Part shown: piece by piece, positions 34,772 through 47,200 of the stretch | Numbering within the stretch: the stretch's first letter is position 1 | How the letters are laid out: the number at the start of each line of letters is the position of its first letter | DNA from: Heterotrichella gracilis | Lineage: Eukaryota > Sar > Xanthophyceae > Tribonematales > Xanthonemataceae | Assembly (NCBI GenBank): GCA_032358255.1 | Contig: JAULBX010032035.1 | Span: 1 to 64,000 of the forward strand | Reading direction: 5' to 3' | Length of the DNA stretch: 64,000 bases | The notes under the pieces: generated by a model | Seen by the model: the letters and a program-made list of their open reading frames with translations, nothing else | Database searches by the model: none | What the model was told of the DNA's origin: nothing | Translations under genes and position numbers: made by a program

Positions 34772-36227
34772 GGTGGTGTGAGAGCAGTGGGCGTTGGGTG
34801 ATTGAAGAGGGGAGGGGTGGTGGTGCAGATGGCTGTCAGAATTAGCTGCTGTTGGGAGGGCACCTGCAGCAGCGCAAAAGCAAATGGTGTCATATAAGTA
34901 ACACATTGCATAGCGCTTTACCAGGGGCTAGGGGCAAGGAGTTTGGTAGGTGAGCACCAAGGGGTTACGTATGCATGCATGAAACGGCCATTGACCAAGG
35001 CATACTTGGAAAATCGACTACGCTGTACTCTTTAACATATTAGCTACCACCTGTGAAATGCATACGGCTCGCGATGCTCCTTTATAGCCTGCAATGGCCA
35101 TTTGTGTGTCAAACCCTCGCATGCATGCATGCAAGTTGTGGCGGGAAACGACGTGCTTCTGATGACAGGGCGCGACAAACAAAACAACAGCTGTATACAG
35201 CTCGATGAAATTACATCAATGTACCAAGAAGGTGCGAGACACTGCCAGGATAGGCCATCACAACGGAAGGTGGTTCCTGGTATAATGCATGCATGTGGAG
35301 GGCGCACCTGCAGGTCTCAGCAGTGCACCATAAACAACAGGGCGTACGTGGAAAGTGAGCCCAGCGTAGTGTAGACGACAGGCGCATACGAACACCTGCC
35401 TGAACTCGGGTCATCCTTTAAAAGGTTGGGTCTGGAGTTTTGACATATATCCACCTATGTATTTCCTGTGTGGACTCGGAATACCGTACTCGCCCTGCAC
35501 CCTACTTAAGGCTGCACTCCAGGTTTGGAGATACCCACTGCTGTACAGCAATATCATTTACCACTGGCCATCATTGACCGTTGCAACGTGCCTTGATGTA
35601 GAAGGCGACGCACATGCCGTGTGGTGTGAGGCACAGCTAGCTGCTGGGGACCTGGGTTTGCCAAGCAAGGTACGTCAGTATGCTGATGGAGTTAAATACC
35701 GAGTGCTTGGAGGGCATGCTGCCTTCAAAGCTCGTTGCAGTGGAGTGACTGCTTGTGGTGTCACAGTGCATCTGGCATGCCATTGCATGCACGAGTAGTG
35801 TGTGCATGCATATGCCCTGCATGCATATTGGCCACTGCACATCACATGCACTGTCTGTCCTGCAGTAGCTTCAGAGGATAGCATGCTGCCTTGACGCTAC
35901 AAGTTCATCTCGGCAGCCCATTCCCACATACAGTTCCCACCACACGTTCCCGACACCTGTTGATCCTGCTCCAGCGCCAGCAAAACTCTGCGCTGTTCAG
36001 TTGATGCAGCAACACACTTGGTGGTTCCAATTTTGGTGCCCTGGGCGCCGGCAGCCTGCCAGCCCGAGCAGCCCCCGACCTCCCCTCCCTTGAGCGCAGC
36101 ACACCCCTCACCTGGGCCCCACCCACCACTGGCGCTGACATCCTCCCCCTGACCTCTGCCTCCCATATTCCCCCTTGGTTGACACCGCCCCACTCGTCCT
36201 CCCACCTCAGGACACACCCCCTGCCCC
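34772..36227. other. Divergent spacer between small membrane protein and RCC1 genes
   Basis: About 1.45 kb holding the 5' flanks of two divergent genes. It has several ATGCATGC palindromes (34971-34980, 35120-35133, 35284-35295, 35804-35826). No coding exon or RNA gene was recognised. Confidence 0.55.
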
Positions 36228-39200
36228 ATGGCGGTGCGGCGGGTGCTGGCCACCTGGGGAAACCCCGACTGGGGTCGCCTGGGGCACGGTGATGGGGGTG
36301 CTGCCATGGTGCCGCGTGTGTGTCGGGCGCTGCTTGATATGGATGTGGAGGGGGTGGCGACAGGGGGGGCGCACACGCTGGTGGTCACGGGTAGGTGGAC
36401 AGGCGGGGCGTGGGGGTGATGGGGTTGTAGCAAGGTGGTGAGTGCATTTGCGTGGCTGAGTAGTGTGACCCGCATGCGCTTGTAGGTGCATGGTGGAGGG
36501 TGGTGGTATGCTAGCATGGCAGTTGGACGGGCACATCTCGGCACAGTGCACACACTCATGTTCACCATTCAAACCCCCATGCACCTGCTGTTCAACCCCA
36601 CCCCCCTTGCACCCACCTTACCCCCACTCCCCCACACTGCCCTCACCACTCCCAGGCTGCGGGCGGGTATTCTCCATGGGCCTCAACGACTGGGGGCAGC
36701 TGGGGCACTCGCAGGGGGACACACATGTGGCGGTGAGGGGAGGGGAGGGAACGGGGCAGATTACGTGCAAGGATGTTGGGTCGATACAGGCTGAGGGACG
36801 CATGCTGCACTTGAGCGTACCCCAGCCATGTCTGCTGCTGCTGCCCACCCTCACTTGGCCTCCTTAGGTTTGCAGGGTATAATGCATAGAAATTGCATGA
36901 TATTTGCAGGGTGTAATGCATAGAAATATCATGATATTTGCAAGGTCTAATGCATAGAAGTTTCATGATATTTGCCAAGCCAGCTGCATTATTCCGGCTG
37001 TAGTGCCAGAATGCACGCCATCATTCATCCCGAGTAGCCACAGGCCAGTCATCGCCCCTTCATGGGAGGCCCAGTGTTCAGCTGCTGGCTAGGGTTTTGT
37101 TTTCTCATAAAACCCTACTCGCCCGCAGGTTCCCCAGGAGGTTTCCCTGCCCGAGCCAGTTGTGTGTGTAGCTGCGGGCAACTACACCAGCTTTGCGGTA
37201 GGGGCAGGAGGGGGGGTGTACGCATGGGGGCGGAATGAGGAGGGGCAGCTAGGGCTGGGGAAGAAAGGGGGCAATTCTGCTGGGGAGCCAAGGGAGGTGA
37301 AGGCCCTCAAGGGTAAGTTGGGGCGCATTACACCCATAGACAAAATGATGCAATTGAACCGGCAGCCAGTGATGATTCATCAGCTTTGATGCATGATGTA
37401 TGTGCTCTGGTCAGAACAAGCAAGACTGGTATTCAGCAAAATGTGCATCTGCAGTACATGTCTTTGACCCTGCTCCTTATCCACTTCCTCCCCTGCACAG
37501 GCGCAGGCATCTCCTCCCTTGCTGCTGGTTCAGACCACAGCCTGGCCCTCAGCCATCAAGGGGAGGTGTTTAGCTGGGGCACTGGGGAGGGGGGCAGGCT
37601 GGGACACGGCAGGGGGGAGGGCATACTGGCCAGATTGATGCGACGAGGAGGGGAGGATGCCACCCCCCGCCTGGTGCGGGCGCTGGCGGGGGTGGAGGTG
37701 GTGGGGGTGGCAGCGGGGCAGCTTCATTCAGGTAAGGAACAGACAAAACCCCGATGTGCACCACATGCTAACTGGGTATGATGCTGGGCGCAAATTGGCG
37801 GCACACCCCACCCACCCCTCTGCACACACCCTCTGCTCCTCCTCAATGTTGATATCATGATCCCTGGCCCCATCCCCTTTACCTCCATGCACCTCTCCCC
37901 CTTTGCAGGCGCAGTGACGTCGGACGGCTTTGCCCTGGTTTGGGGTTCAGGCCGCTTCTGGCAGCTGGGTCTGGGGCATGAGCAGGATGTGGAGACACCC
38001 ACACAGGTGCAGGCAGGGGCAGGATAGGGAGGGTGTGCGGGGATGGGAGGGGAGGGAGGGTGTGCCCATACGGATGTGAATCTGGGTGCCATATAGGGGC
38101 AATGGATGCACGGCATAATGGCATTAAATTTTGTGGCAGTGGGTGCCGCACATACCCGGGTATGCCACATGAGGTACCAGTATATGTGCGGGTTGGGGGG
38201 GGGGGATCGATCAATAGGACGTGGCCGACCATGCGTGTAAACACGGATGCCTTCTTTGACTGCCAAGGAGCCACACACATTGGCATGGGACTCTCACTGT
38301 ACACTCTACTCAATACACCCCCAGCCCCTGCCAGGTGCCTGGGCTGCCTTGCATGCCTTTGCTTGCCCCAATGGGAATCGCACACCCTGGAACCTAAACT
38401 CTTACCCCCCTGCTCTGCCAGGTGCCCGGGCTGCACAGTGTGTGCGCGCTCGCCCTAGGGGGGCTGCACACCCTTGCGCTCAAGCATGGTGGGGAGGTCA
38501 TGGCCTGGGGATCAAATCACGGCATATTGGGGATGGGCACGCAGGACCCAGGGGCTATCCGGGCCCCCACGCGCATCCCAGGGCTGTTTTGTCAACAGGT
38601 AATGCTGCAGATTCGATTGGGATCCCAACCAAGGATACCATGCCCCCACACATTGCTTTCAGGAAGGACCACTGCATTGCACCACTGCACTGCACGCACC
38701 CAGGATATCACACCCCACACCCCCGCAATCCGCGTATGGTGGCAGGATGCAGTTTTGAAACAGTCACAACATATGTAGTGGCATACCATCATCGCACATC
38801 AGGCCAGCTGCAGGTAGGGCACAAGCCCCACGCCCTGATAACCCATTTTGTACTTCCTCCCTTCCAGGTGTCAGCTGGTTGGCGCCACAGCCTGGCTGTC
38901 GGCGGTGGTGATGCCCTGGCGTGGGGGTGGGGGGGATCAAGCGGCACCCCCTCACTGTGGGAGCCGCAGCAGTCAGGTGGGGGGCAGCTGGGGCAAGGGG
39001 ACGAGTGGGACTACCCTCGACCAACTAAGGTGAGTAAGGGGCTGAATGGCTGGGGACGGGGGTTGTCGCTGTGCATGCTGTACGCGGTGAGCTGGGCCAG
39101 AGATGACTCCCTGGGATTAGGTAGGCACAGCAAGACCCACAGGTGCAATTTGAAAAGCATACTGCCATGCATGGTCCACAGCAGTGTAACTACTATGTAG

Positions 39201-39560
39201 GGCGTGTGATGTTATCTGACGGCTGCGCCACGGTATACGGTAGTCAGCTGCTCACCGCTGCTCTCAGGTGCACTTTGCCAGCAGGATACCCACGGCTATG
39301 CGTGCACATGCAATCTGCCGCAGTGGCACTGTCCCGCTCACATGCCCGCTGCCTCGTTCCCCTCCCCACTCTCCCCCCTTGGCCTGCAGATCTGCCAGCT
39401 CATGACGGCTGAGGGCGAGGTGGTGCAGCGTGTTGGCCCAGGGGAGGAAGAGGAGGGGGAAGGCAGGGAGGAGGGGAGGTCGCCCAGCTGGCGGGTGCTG
39501 CAGGTGGCTGCTGGGTTCAACCACAGTGCGGCGGTGGTGGAGTTGGAGCAGCCATCCTAG
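36228..39560 (+). CDS. RCC1-repeat beta-propeller protein
   Basis: Eight exons: 36228-36390, 36656-36732, 37129-37312, 37501-37731, 37909-38006, 38422-38598, 38868-39029, 39390-39560; 420 residues. Seven RCC1-type repeat signatures are visible in order: GRLGHG, GQLGHS, GQLGLG, GRLGHG, WQLGLG, GILGMG and GQLGQG. This is the number needed for one complete seven-bladed propeller. Each is preceded by a W-G block such as AWGRN, SWGTGEG or VWGSG. No signal peptide or second domain is present. The family includes guanine-nucleotide exchange factors for Ran and UV-B receptors such as UVR8; I do not see the UVR8 tryptophan cluster or C-terminal VP motif, so neither role can be assigned. The start ATG opens directly into the first blade (MAVRRVLATWGNPDWGRLG). 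Confidence 0.82.
36869..36970 (+). repeat. 34-bp minisatellite, three units, in RCC1 intron 2
   Basis: Units 36869-36902, 36903-36936 and 36937-36970 differ from one another at a few bases. They are AT-rich compared with the surroundings, and each contains ATGCATAGAA. The repeat lies in the intron 36733-37128. Confidence 0.88.
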
Positions 39561-41181
39561 CAGGGTTGGGGATCAGACCATTTGCACAGCTTTTATAAAG
39601 TAAAGTTGCCCACTGCTGAAGCGGCTTCAGGCTGCCTTGAAGTGTTGCCGCTAGCCTAGCTGTATCCAGTTAATAACATTATATCACAATGGTTATCGGC
39701 TTAGCATATCGGCTACCCTGGAACTTGCTCAGCACTGTGCTGTGCTGTCTTGAGGCAACGATTTTGCGTGCTCCAAATGGCGCCAACCCGGGGGTACATG
39801 CGTGATGGAATTCCATCGCCGAGTAGGGTTTAGGGTTTAGGGAGTATCGGTGGAGGGTTTTGGGATACCATCGATGACGTCACCGCAGATCAGATCCGGA
39901 CTGTTCGCCTCCACTCCTCGCTCCAACCCTGCTGCTTGTTTAGCTGTGGAAGAACTCCTCTCCGCACCAGAACGTTCAGAATGCCGCCTATCGTAAGGCT
40001 ACAAGTCGAAAGCTTTCACTTCGGGGTTGCTAACCGTGTTACTGTGTAGCAGTCTGGTGCTTTCAAGCAGTCGACTTGTTGGTGGACCCCCGCCATCCTC
40101 AAAGCTGTTTTGCACATACACACTGCACTCGCCAGCAGTGCAGCACATTAAGCCCTTCAACGGAAGTCTTTTCACGTCAGTCTTTCAAGGCGCTATCTTT
40201 TGAACTAGTGACTGAGGAGTGTGTGCCCAGTGCGACTTGTCCCGGCCCGGTGCGATTCCACGACGGTCCAGAGGCTGCGGGTGAGTGGATAGCCAAGTGC
40301 TAAGGATATCAGTGTGCTCTTAGTTAACACCTTTACTGCGCCAGAACTTATTTCCTGCGGGTAGCTTCGATTGTAACGTGGGGGTAGTAATGAGAAGCAG
40401 GGACTGGTCCAGGTGGACGGTGTGAGGCGTTTATGTTTCGTATTGTCAGCATATCCACGGCGCATTTTGAACTGTGCCTCTTTTGCTTCAGTGCAAGTCT
40501 TTTCTGAGTGCGTTAGGACCCTTTGCTGCTGCAGACTGGAGTAGAAGGTGCGTGTTACCACGAATGCACACACGTAGCTTCCTCTGCGTTTCGGTGGCAG
40601 TGCGCCTTGGTTAGCCATGTAGCCCAAACCCGAGCAACTCCAGCTCAGAGACACCACTTCCTGCCGAATGGATAGCTCAGTGCTGAGTCCTGTTAGGCAC
40701 AGGATCTGGTTGGGACGATCCCACGCCGTGCACGTGCATTATCAGACTCCTGGTACAAGGCTTTCCCCAATCGTACCAGGATAAGTTTTGTTGGCATTCC
40801 CTGTACCCCCTCGTCTGGGCAGCACGCTCGGGCTTTTGTGCCTTAGCTTCCTCGCCATATTTGTCTATTGTAGCTATTGGGTTGCGTTGTATCCGTGTTC
40901 AGGCCCGAGGTAGCTACATCCGATGTGATGGAAGTATATTGGTACACGCACGCTGGTTTCAGTGCAAACCTTCAGCACTTTTGCTCGCTTAGTCTTACAC
41001 GCGTTATATAGACGGCTCCGTTGCTGCAATTCAGCTGCTTGGCCGTGGTGCTGTCTGAGCTGCCTGGCTGGCTTGCCAACCCCCCCAGGCTAATCGGCAC
41101 CCTTGCCCCTGCAGGCGAGGCATAAACAGCTTGCACTGCTGAGGGGTCTGGGAGACCTGCTGCCCATCCCGCTTGCCCCTT
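39561..41181. other. Spacer between RCC1 and PP2C genes
   Basis: About 1.6 kb with no supported gene. It contains a telomere-type TTTAGGG pair at about 39824-39842. Open frames here are short and lack domains. A stretch at 40665-40735 superficially resembles a tRNA D-arm but does not fold as a tRNA. Confidence 0.5.
39824..39842 (+). repeat. Interstitial telomere-type repeat (TTTAGGG)
   Basis: Two TTTAGGG units preceded by a partial unit, in the spacer after the RCC1 gene. Confidence 0.85.
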
Positions 41182-43177
41182 ATGGGACCCCAACCAGGCA
41201 GCCTGACAACTGATTGGTTTGCCTCACAACGGCACCGCAAAAAGGAGGTAAGCACAACACACCGAGTCTCAGTGGGGATGGTTGTATCACTGTGGCTGCA
41301 TCGTGATACCTGTTCCCCACCAAGAGTGTGTGGTTGACCCCAGCATATCAGCACCCACTGGCTGGCGCAGCTGTACATTGCAAACCCTTGAAGGGTTTCA
41401 AGGGGTTTTGTGGGGGTTTGCAGGACGTGGTGTTTGCTGTGGAGGAGGGCAAATTCTGCATATATGGCGTGCTGGACGGCCACAACGGAGTGGTGGCAGC
41501 GGAGTTTGTGAAAGAGTACCTTCCCAAAGTCTTCCTGGCAAGCTTTGGGGACACAAATGGTGTGGGGGGGGACAAACATGGTGTTCACTTTACCGCCTGC
41601 AGAATGCTTGCAGTTGTCGTTTCAGTGCCACAGCACAGATGACGGAGTTGTCCAGCTCAGTCATAGGAAACTCCCTTTGTTGGAAATGCCACAGCACCCA
41701 CTTGCTTGTGCTTGCTCGTTCACTGACCCGCTGTCTCCCCAGCCGTGTCCTGCACCCCTCCCCGGCTCACCCAGCTGCTCCCCCTGCAGGCCCGCACAGC
41801 CGGGAGGTTGTGGCACGCGCCCTGGCCACCTCCTTTGTGCGCGTCAACGAGAGCTTCTGCGTGGACCACTTTAAAGCTGGTGCGTGGCAAAACATAAAAA
41901 ATAAAATAAAATAAAATGAATTTCTATAATGTTGTATTTACTTTTTTTGCCACGCCATGGGGATGCTGATACTGTGGCCCACATCCACAGCCTGCTGCTG
42001 CCATTCGACCATGGGTTGAGGTGCATTGCAGGCATACGCAACCCCACATCCATCCCTGCCCTCACTGTTTTCCTCCCCTTCAAGTCAATCCGCTGCGCGC
42101 GCTCCCTTCCCCCAGGCACCACCGCCACGGTTGCCGTGCTGCACCAGGACGTGCTGACAGTGGCCAATGTGGGCGACAGCAAGGCGGTGCTGGACACGTG
42201 GGCAGAGTCAATAGAGGTGCGGCGGTGCAAAAGGAGTTGTTGCTCTGGGTCTTCAGCGTGTGTTGCTTGTCATGTAGTATTGCGTGAAGTTGCATCGCGC
42301 AGGCGTGCGCAACCTGGCGCACTTCGTGACATTTTGCATCCCCATCTTCCCCAAGGGCAACAACTTTCCCAGCAGCTGCTTCGATCTCCATGCACACCCC
42401 TCCACCCATGCCGCCTCACCCTGACTCCCACCACCCGCCCCACAGGTCACTGCAGACCACCGCATCGGCCCCGACCCCGATGAGGTGCAGCGCCTCAGCC
42501 AGGCGGGGGCGCTGGTGGCCAAGGTGTGCCCCATCAACGACGGGCCTGCGGCGCCAGGCGGGGTTGGCGTGGGTGTCATGCGGGTGTGGCCTGGCGGCCT
42601 GGCCATGTCGCGCGCCATCGGCGACGTGGACTGTGGCGCGCACATCATCCCGCACCCACACATCACGCAGGTGGCGGTGCGGGGGCGCTGCCGTCTCATG
42701 ATGGCCAGCGACGGGGTGTGGGACGGCGTGGCGGGCATGCGCTACGTGGTTGGCAGCCTACGGCGGGGCGACGTGCGCGAGGCGGCGACGCGGTGCGTGC
42801 GACTGGGCCAGACCAACTCGTGCGGGCAGCTGAAGGACGACTGCTCGGTGCTGCTGGTGGACATCACGCCACAGGGAGAGCCCATGTCACCGCCTCCCTC
42901 TGCGGCGCAAAAGCAGGGCGGGGGTGGGGGGCTGTTTGCGTGCATGTGCGTCGGCCCCGCGGCTACGCTGGATGATGCGGAGCGCAGCGCCCTGGTGCTG
43001 GATTCCTTTGACAGCTACAAGCGGTACGGGGGCGGCATCAGCGGGGCGGCGGGGGAGTACTATTCGCACGACAGCGCGCGCGATGGCACGACCTATGTGA
43101 AGGCCATGCAGGCCAAAGCAGCTGCAGTGGGGGGCCAGGGAATGGGGGCACCTGTGGCCACTGTGCTGGAGCACTAG
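41182..43177 (+). CDS. PP2C-type serine/threonine protein phosphatase
   Basis: Five exons: 41182-41247, 41424-41559, 41790-41879, 42116-42216, 42446-43177; 374 residues. The PP2C (PPM) motifs occur in order: RHRKKED, YGVLDGHNG, GTTATVAVL, VANVGDSKAVLD, TADHR, GGLAMSRAIGD, MASDGVWD and KDDCSVLLVDI. The metal-binding aspartates of DGH, SDG and DD are present, so it should be an active Mg/Mn-dependent phosphatase. The WPGGL and SRAIGD spacing and the extension after the phosphatase core resemble, from memory, a plant clade that includes Arabidopsis At1g47380. The C-terminal 70 residues are Gly-rich with a possible FACMC cysteine cluster. There is no signal peptide, so a cytosolic or nuclear place is likely. 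The first exon is only 22 codons and its ATG is the only one in frame there. Confidence 0.87.
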
Positions 43178-43203
43178 AGTCCAATGGAGCACTAGAATCC
43201 ATT
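43168..43203 (+). repeat. 18-bp tandem duplication over the PP2C stop codon
   Basis: Unit 43168-43185 contains the last codons and TAG of the PP2C gene. Unit 43186-43203 repeats it with two mismatches and keeps the CACTAG. Confidence 0.85.
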
Positions 43204-44260
43204 GGAATGATGTGCACTGGCACGCTTCAGTTTCTACTAGTTGCTAGTCTGCTTTCATCCGTTTGCCTCAACTGAAATTGCCGGGTGTACTGCTATTGGT
43301 GTTGCTGGGGATGGGGACGGGGGCCATGTTCCCTGTTCACCCTGCGATTGTATTTATATATTTTTTTGCTACACTTGTGTTGTAAAGCTGGCAAGGACCT
43401 GCTTTGGGCCGTGAGTGGCGTTTCAGAGGTAGTTTCCGCAGGCTGTTGATGTTCCCTGTGCATTTTATCGCAGCAGTTTCAGAGATCATGGTTACCTTGT
43501 GGTGTACATTGCATTGCAGGGGTTGTTATTCTTTTGCCGGGTGTGCATTGACAAGGTGCACCTTGCCAGCGAATGTGCACTGCTTGGTGTGATGGCACCT
43601 GCTGCCCAGGGTATCCCTGCCACAGTGTGGTTGCGGTTTTGGACCATTTGATCAGTCTGCATGGCTGCTTGTTCTGGGCAAAATTTGCGAAGTGAAAGGT
43701 TGCAGGCAGTTGCAGAGGGAATTATAATCAAATTTCAAAAGGCAACCTTTGCTTTTCTTGTGATTAAAAGACTGTCAGACAAAGTTTTTCATGTAGATAT
43801 TACCCACGCAGGCTACTAGGATCTCGCTAGTGACTTTTATCAGGGCTACAGGTCGTGACCGGGTAGAAAGGAAAGGAAATTCCATTCATTGCGCAAAGGT
43901 GCAGCATTTATATTTAGCTTATAGCCGGGGCCACTGGCTCGCATTAGGGCATGATCACATCCAGCCAAAACGGCTGGCCATGGAGCAAGCGCTTCGCAGC
44001 TGCCTCTAGACTAAAGGCATTGCCAATGCCAGCATATGTAACAGAGCAGTTGCTGCTCACCATTGCCAACCTGGCAGGCGTCTGCCATTGTCAATCATTA
44101 TGAGTATTCTTGGGGCCCCGGAACGCACATCCCCCAGGTGCCAGGTGACGTCGCGCTGGTTGAAGTTACGAATAATAAGTTAAATCAGAAGATTATCCTA
44201 CCAAGCAATGCAGAATGTGGTAGGATGAGTCCCTACGATGAAAATGGCAACTGTGTGCTG
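43178..44260. other. Convergent spacer between PP2C and asparagine-synthetase-domain genes
   Basis: About 1.1 kb, holding the 3' flanks of two convergent genes. The stop-codon region of the PP2C gene is tandemly duplicated at its start (43168-43203). No gene was found. Confidence 0.6.
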
Positions 44261-47200
44261 CTAGAGAGATGGTCCATCCACATCCACACTTGCGCTAATA
44301 CCATCCACATCCAGCGCTGCTCGCTGGCACCCCCGTGGCACCTCCCCCAGCCTCACCGAACCAGCGCTGGCCAGGTTGGCGGCCCGATTGCTGCCCCAGG
44401 CGCGCTGGTTGGCCAGCTTGCCCAGCCGGGTGCCAAACTGGATGGCCCGCTTCACGCGGTCGGCGGCGCGGGGCAGGCTCAGCAGGCGCAGCGCGGTGCG
44501 CAGCACAATCTTGTCCCCGGTGCCAGGGGGGAGCGTTAGGTCTGTCACCAGGGGGAGGGGGAGGCGCAGGATGGCGTCCAGTACGTCTTCGTCCAGGAAG
44601 GGGTGGCGCGCCTCGCTGTACAGGCGGGGGGAGGTGGTGTGAGGGGGGGAGGCGTGTGTTGTGGGGAAAGTGCGGGGCGGGGAAAGAGCGTGTTGATGCA
44701 GGCGGAGGATGTAGGATGGATGTGGGGGTGAGACCCACCGGTGACAGAACAGGCCATGACCAGACGCAGCATTGGTGCCATTGAAGTGGTGAAGCACACC
44801 ATCTATATGCAAGAGTGCCATGCATTTCACTGGTCTCGGTGCCTGTAGTCACAGCACGCGCAGGCCCAGCCCACAATACTGCAGGTCCAACACTGGTTTC
44901 AGATTGCATCCACTCGAAGGTACCACGGCAAGCATGATAAACCCTGCCTGCACCACCCACCAAGCCCCACCCAAGGGGTCCATGGCTGCCCCCATGTCCC
45001 ACCCACCGTGCATGGTCAGCGATGAGCCTGTCATCTCGCCCCAGATTCCTCAGCCACATGCGGCGCACATCCAGCGCCAGCTCAGCATGCAGCGCGCATG
45101 CGCCACCGTTGCGGAAGCATGTGCGGTGCCGCCCGTAGCCCCCGCACTGCTCGTCGGCGCCGTGGCCCAGCAGGACCACGCGCGCTGCGGAGCAGAATGG
45201 AGTCGCTGCGGCAGCATGTGGCGCTGATCCAGCATGAGCCGCGTTGTCGCTGATGGGATATGCGCCGGCGGTGTCATTAACCACTGACCTGTGTGCGCTG
45301 GCCGGGTCAGATGGCGCTGACTCAGAGGGACTGACATGTGGCCCCGCCTGGACGGGGGATGTGCCGACACCCACAACAGGCGCCAGCGGTGGTACACTGA
45401 GGGTGCCAGGTGGTACTGAGGCGGCATGTGGTGCCTGAGGAGGGATCCCGTTGACAGCCCCATGTGGTGCATGTGGCGCTGGGTGTGTGCTGCTACCTTG
45501 CACCACGTGCATTGTGCCGCGTGCCCTTGCCGCCAGCCACAGAGCCGCGCCGATGTTTAGGTCCATGACTGTGTCGGCGGGGTGGAGCAGGGCGCGGATG
45601 TGGGCACTGACGGCAGCAGGGGCACATTGTGAATAATGTCATACTGAAGGCATGTGATGTCAGGTCAAAGCACGGACAGAGGTAGACATGAAGAAGAACA
45701 TTGTTCCCAACTGATGGCGGTCTCTGCAGGTATGACCCCATGTGCATGGTACACTGCATGGGAACTGTTTACAGCTGGGTGGGGAGATGCACATGGGCGC
45801 TGTGCCAGCACGGCATGTATACTCACCTGCCCATACACACCGCGCTCCAAACTCTTCTTACACACACCCCACATATACACGCACCATGCACAGACACACA
45901 CACGTGAACACCTCTGATATCCATACACTCCCATTTTTTTTCTTTTTATTATTATTCACAAGCGTGGTCCATCCCAGCATAAGCTACCAACAACTCTGCA
46001 GCAGTTTCCCACCCACCTGTGCTCATCCACATCCTCAAGCCCTGCATCCACCTCAATCACCCGCCAAACCCTTTTTGGAGCAAACACCGCCAGCTCAGTC
46101 AGTGCGTCATGCGCCGCCAGCCTGTCGGGTGACCTTCCGCCATCAAAGCAGATGGTGGCCAGGTCAATGGGCGCCTCAGGGGGGAGTGCCAGGTGTGCCA
46201 GTGCAGCCAGGAGTGTGGAGTCAACCCCCCCGCTGAACAGGATAAGAATCGGAGCGGGGGGGAGGTGGGCGGTGGACAGGGTGGCTGGGGTTGCGGGTCG
46301 AGCATGTGTGATGGCTCGGCATCGTACCTGAGCACCACATGGCGTCATGTGACCCAATGCTGGGCGGTGCGCACGGGAGGAGGTGATATGGCATTGCCCT
46401 AATGAGGCTAGGTCAATCACTGTGCTTTGGCACAAGCTTGTGCATGCTCAGACGAGTATCGCAAATCACAACAGATTACCCCAGCCTCAAGGTGCCCAGA
46501 AAATGGCAATTGCACTTTTCAACCAGTACAGTATGACAAATGCCCCCCCTCCTTCCATGTGCTCTTCTACTGTGCATGTGTGCCTCACCTCCACTGCGGC
46601 GTACAGCGCTTGGAGCACACCCACAGCGCCGGCATGCACCAAATCCCCAGGATCACACCCGTGAAGTAGGTGGGGCCAATCAATGCCTGAGGATATGGTG
46701 CTGAAGCTGAAGCTGGTGCCGGTGCTGGTCCTACTGCAAGATGCGCCCTCCCGTTGCGTTTCTTTGCTACCAGGCCCTGATGTGCTTGCGCCCTCCCCTT
46801 GCCAACCACCACACGGGCCAGCACCATCCATAGCGGTTGACCCAGCTCCCAGCTCCAACGCCCCATCCCCGCATGCATCATGCCTGCCACCTTCTGGCCC
46901 TGCTTCATTCCGACCATGCCGTTGCCCCCCCACCACCTCCCCTGCTTCCTCCCCACTGCACCCATTGCTGCCACCCCCCGTGCACTCACACGGCCCACCC
47001 ATGTGCCGCGCTGCATGCGATCTGCTGTAGCGCTGTATGCGTGCCAGCTGGGCGTCGGCCCATGGGTGCTGAGTCAGCACGCCAGTCGCATGTCCGCCAT
47101 CCACATGGCAGCGGGGTGTGAGGGCCAGCGAGTACATGCCTGGCGCCAGCTCCTGGAGTGACATGTGGCAGTGGCATGGGTGACAATGTGTTGATTCTGC

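Noticed and set aside
40665-40735. tRNA-like stretch with GGATAGCTCAGT
   Set aside because: No acceptor stem or proper T-arm can be formed, and the anticodon arm is missing.
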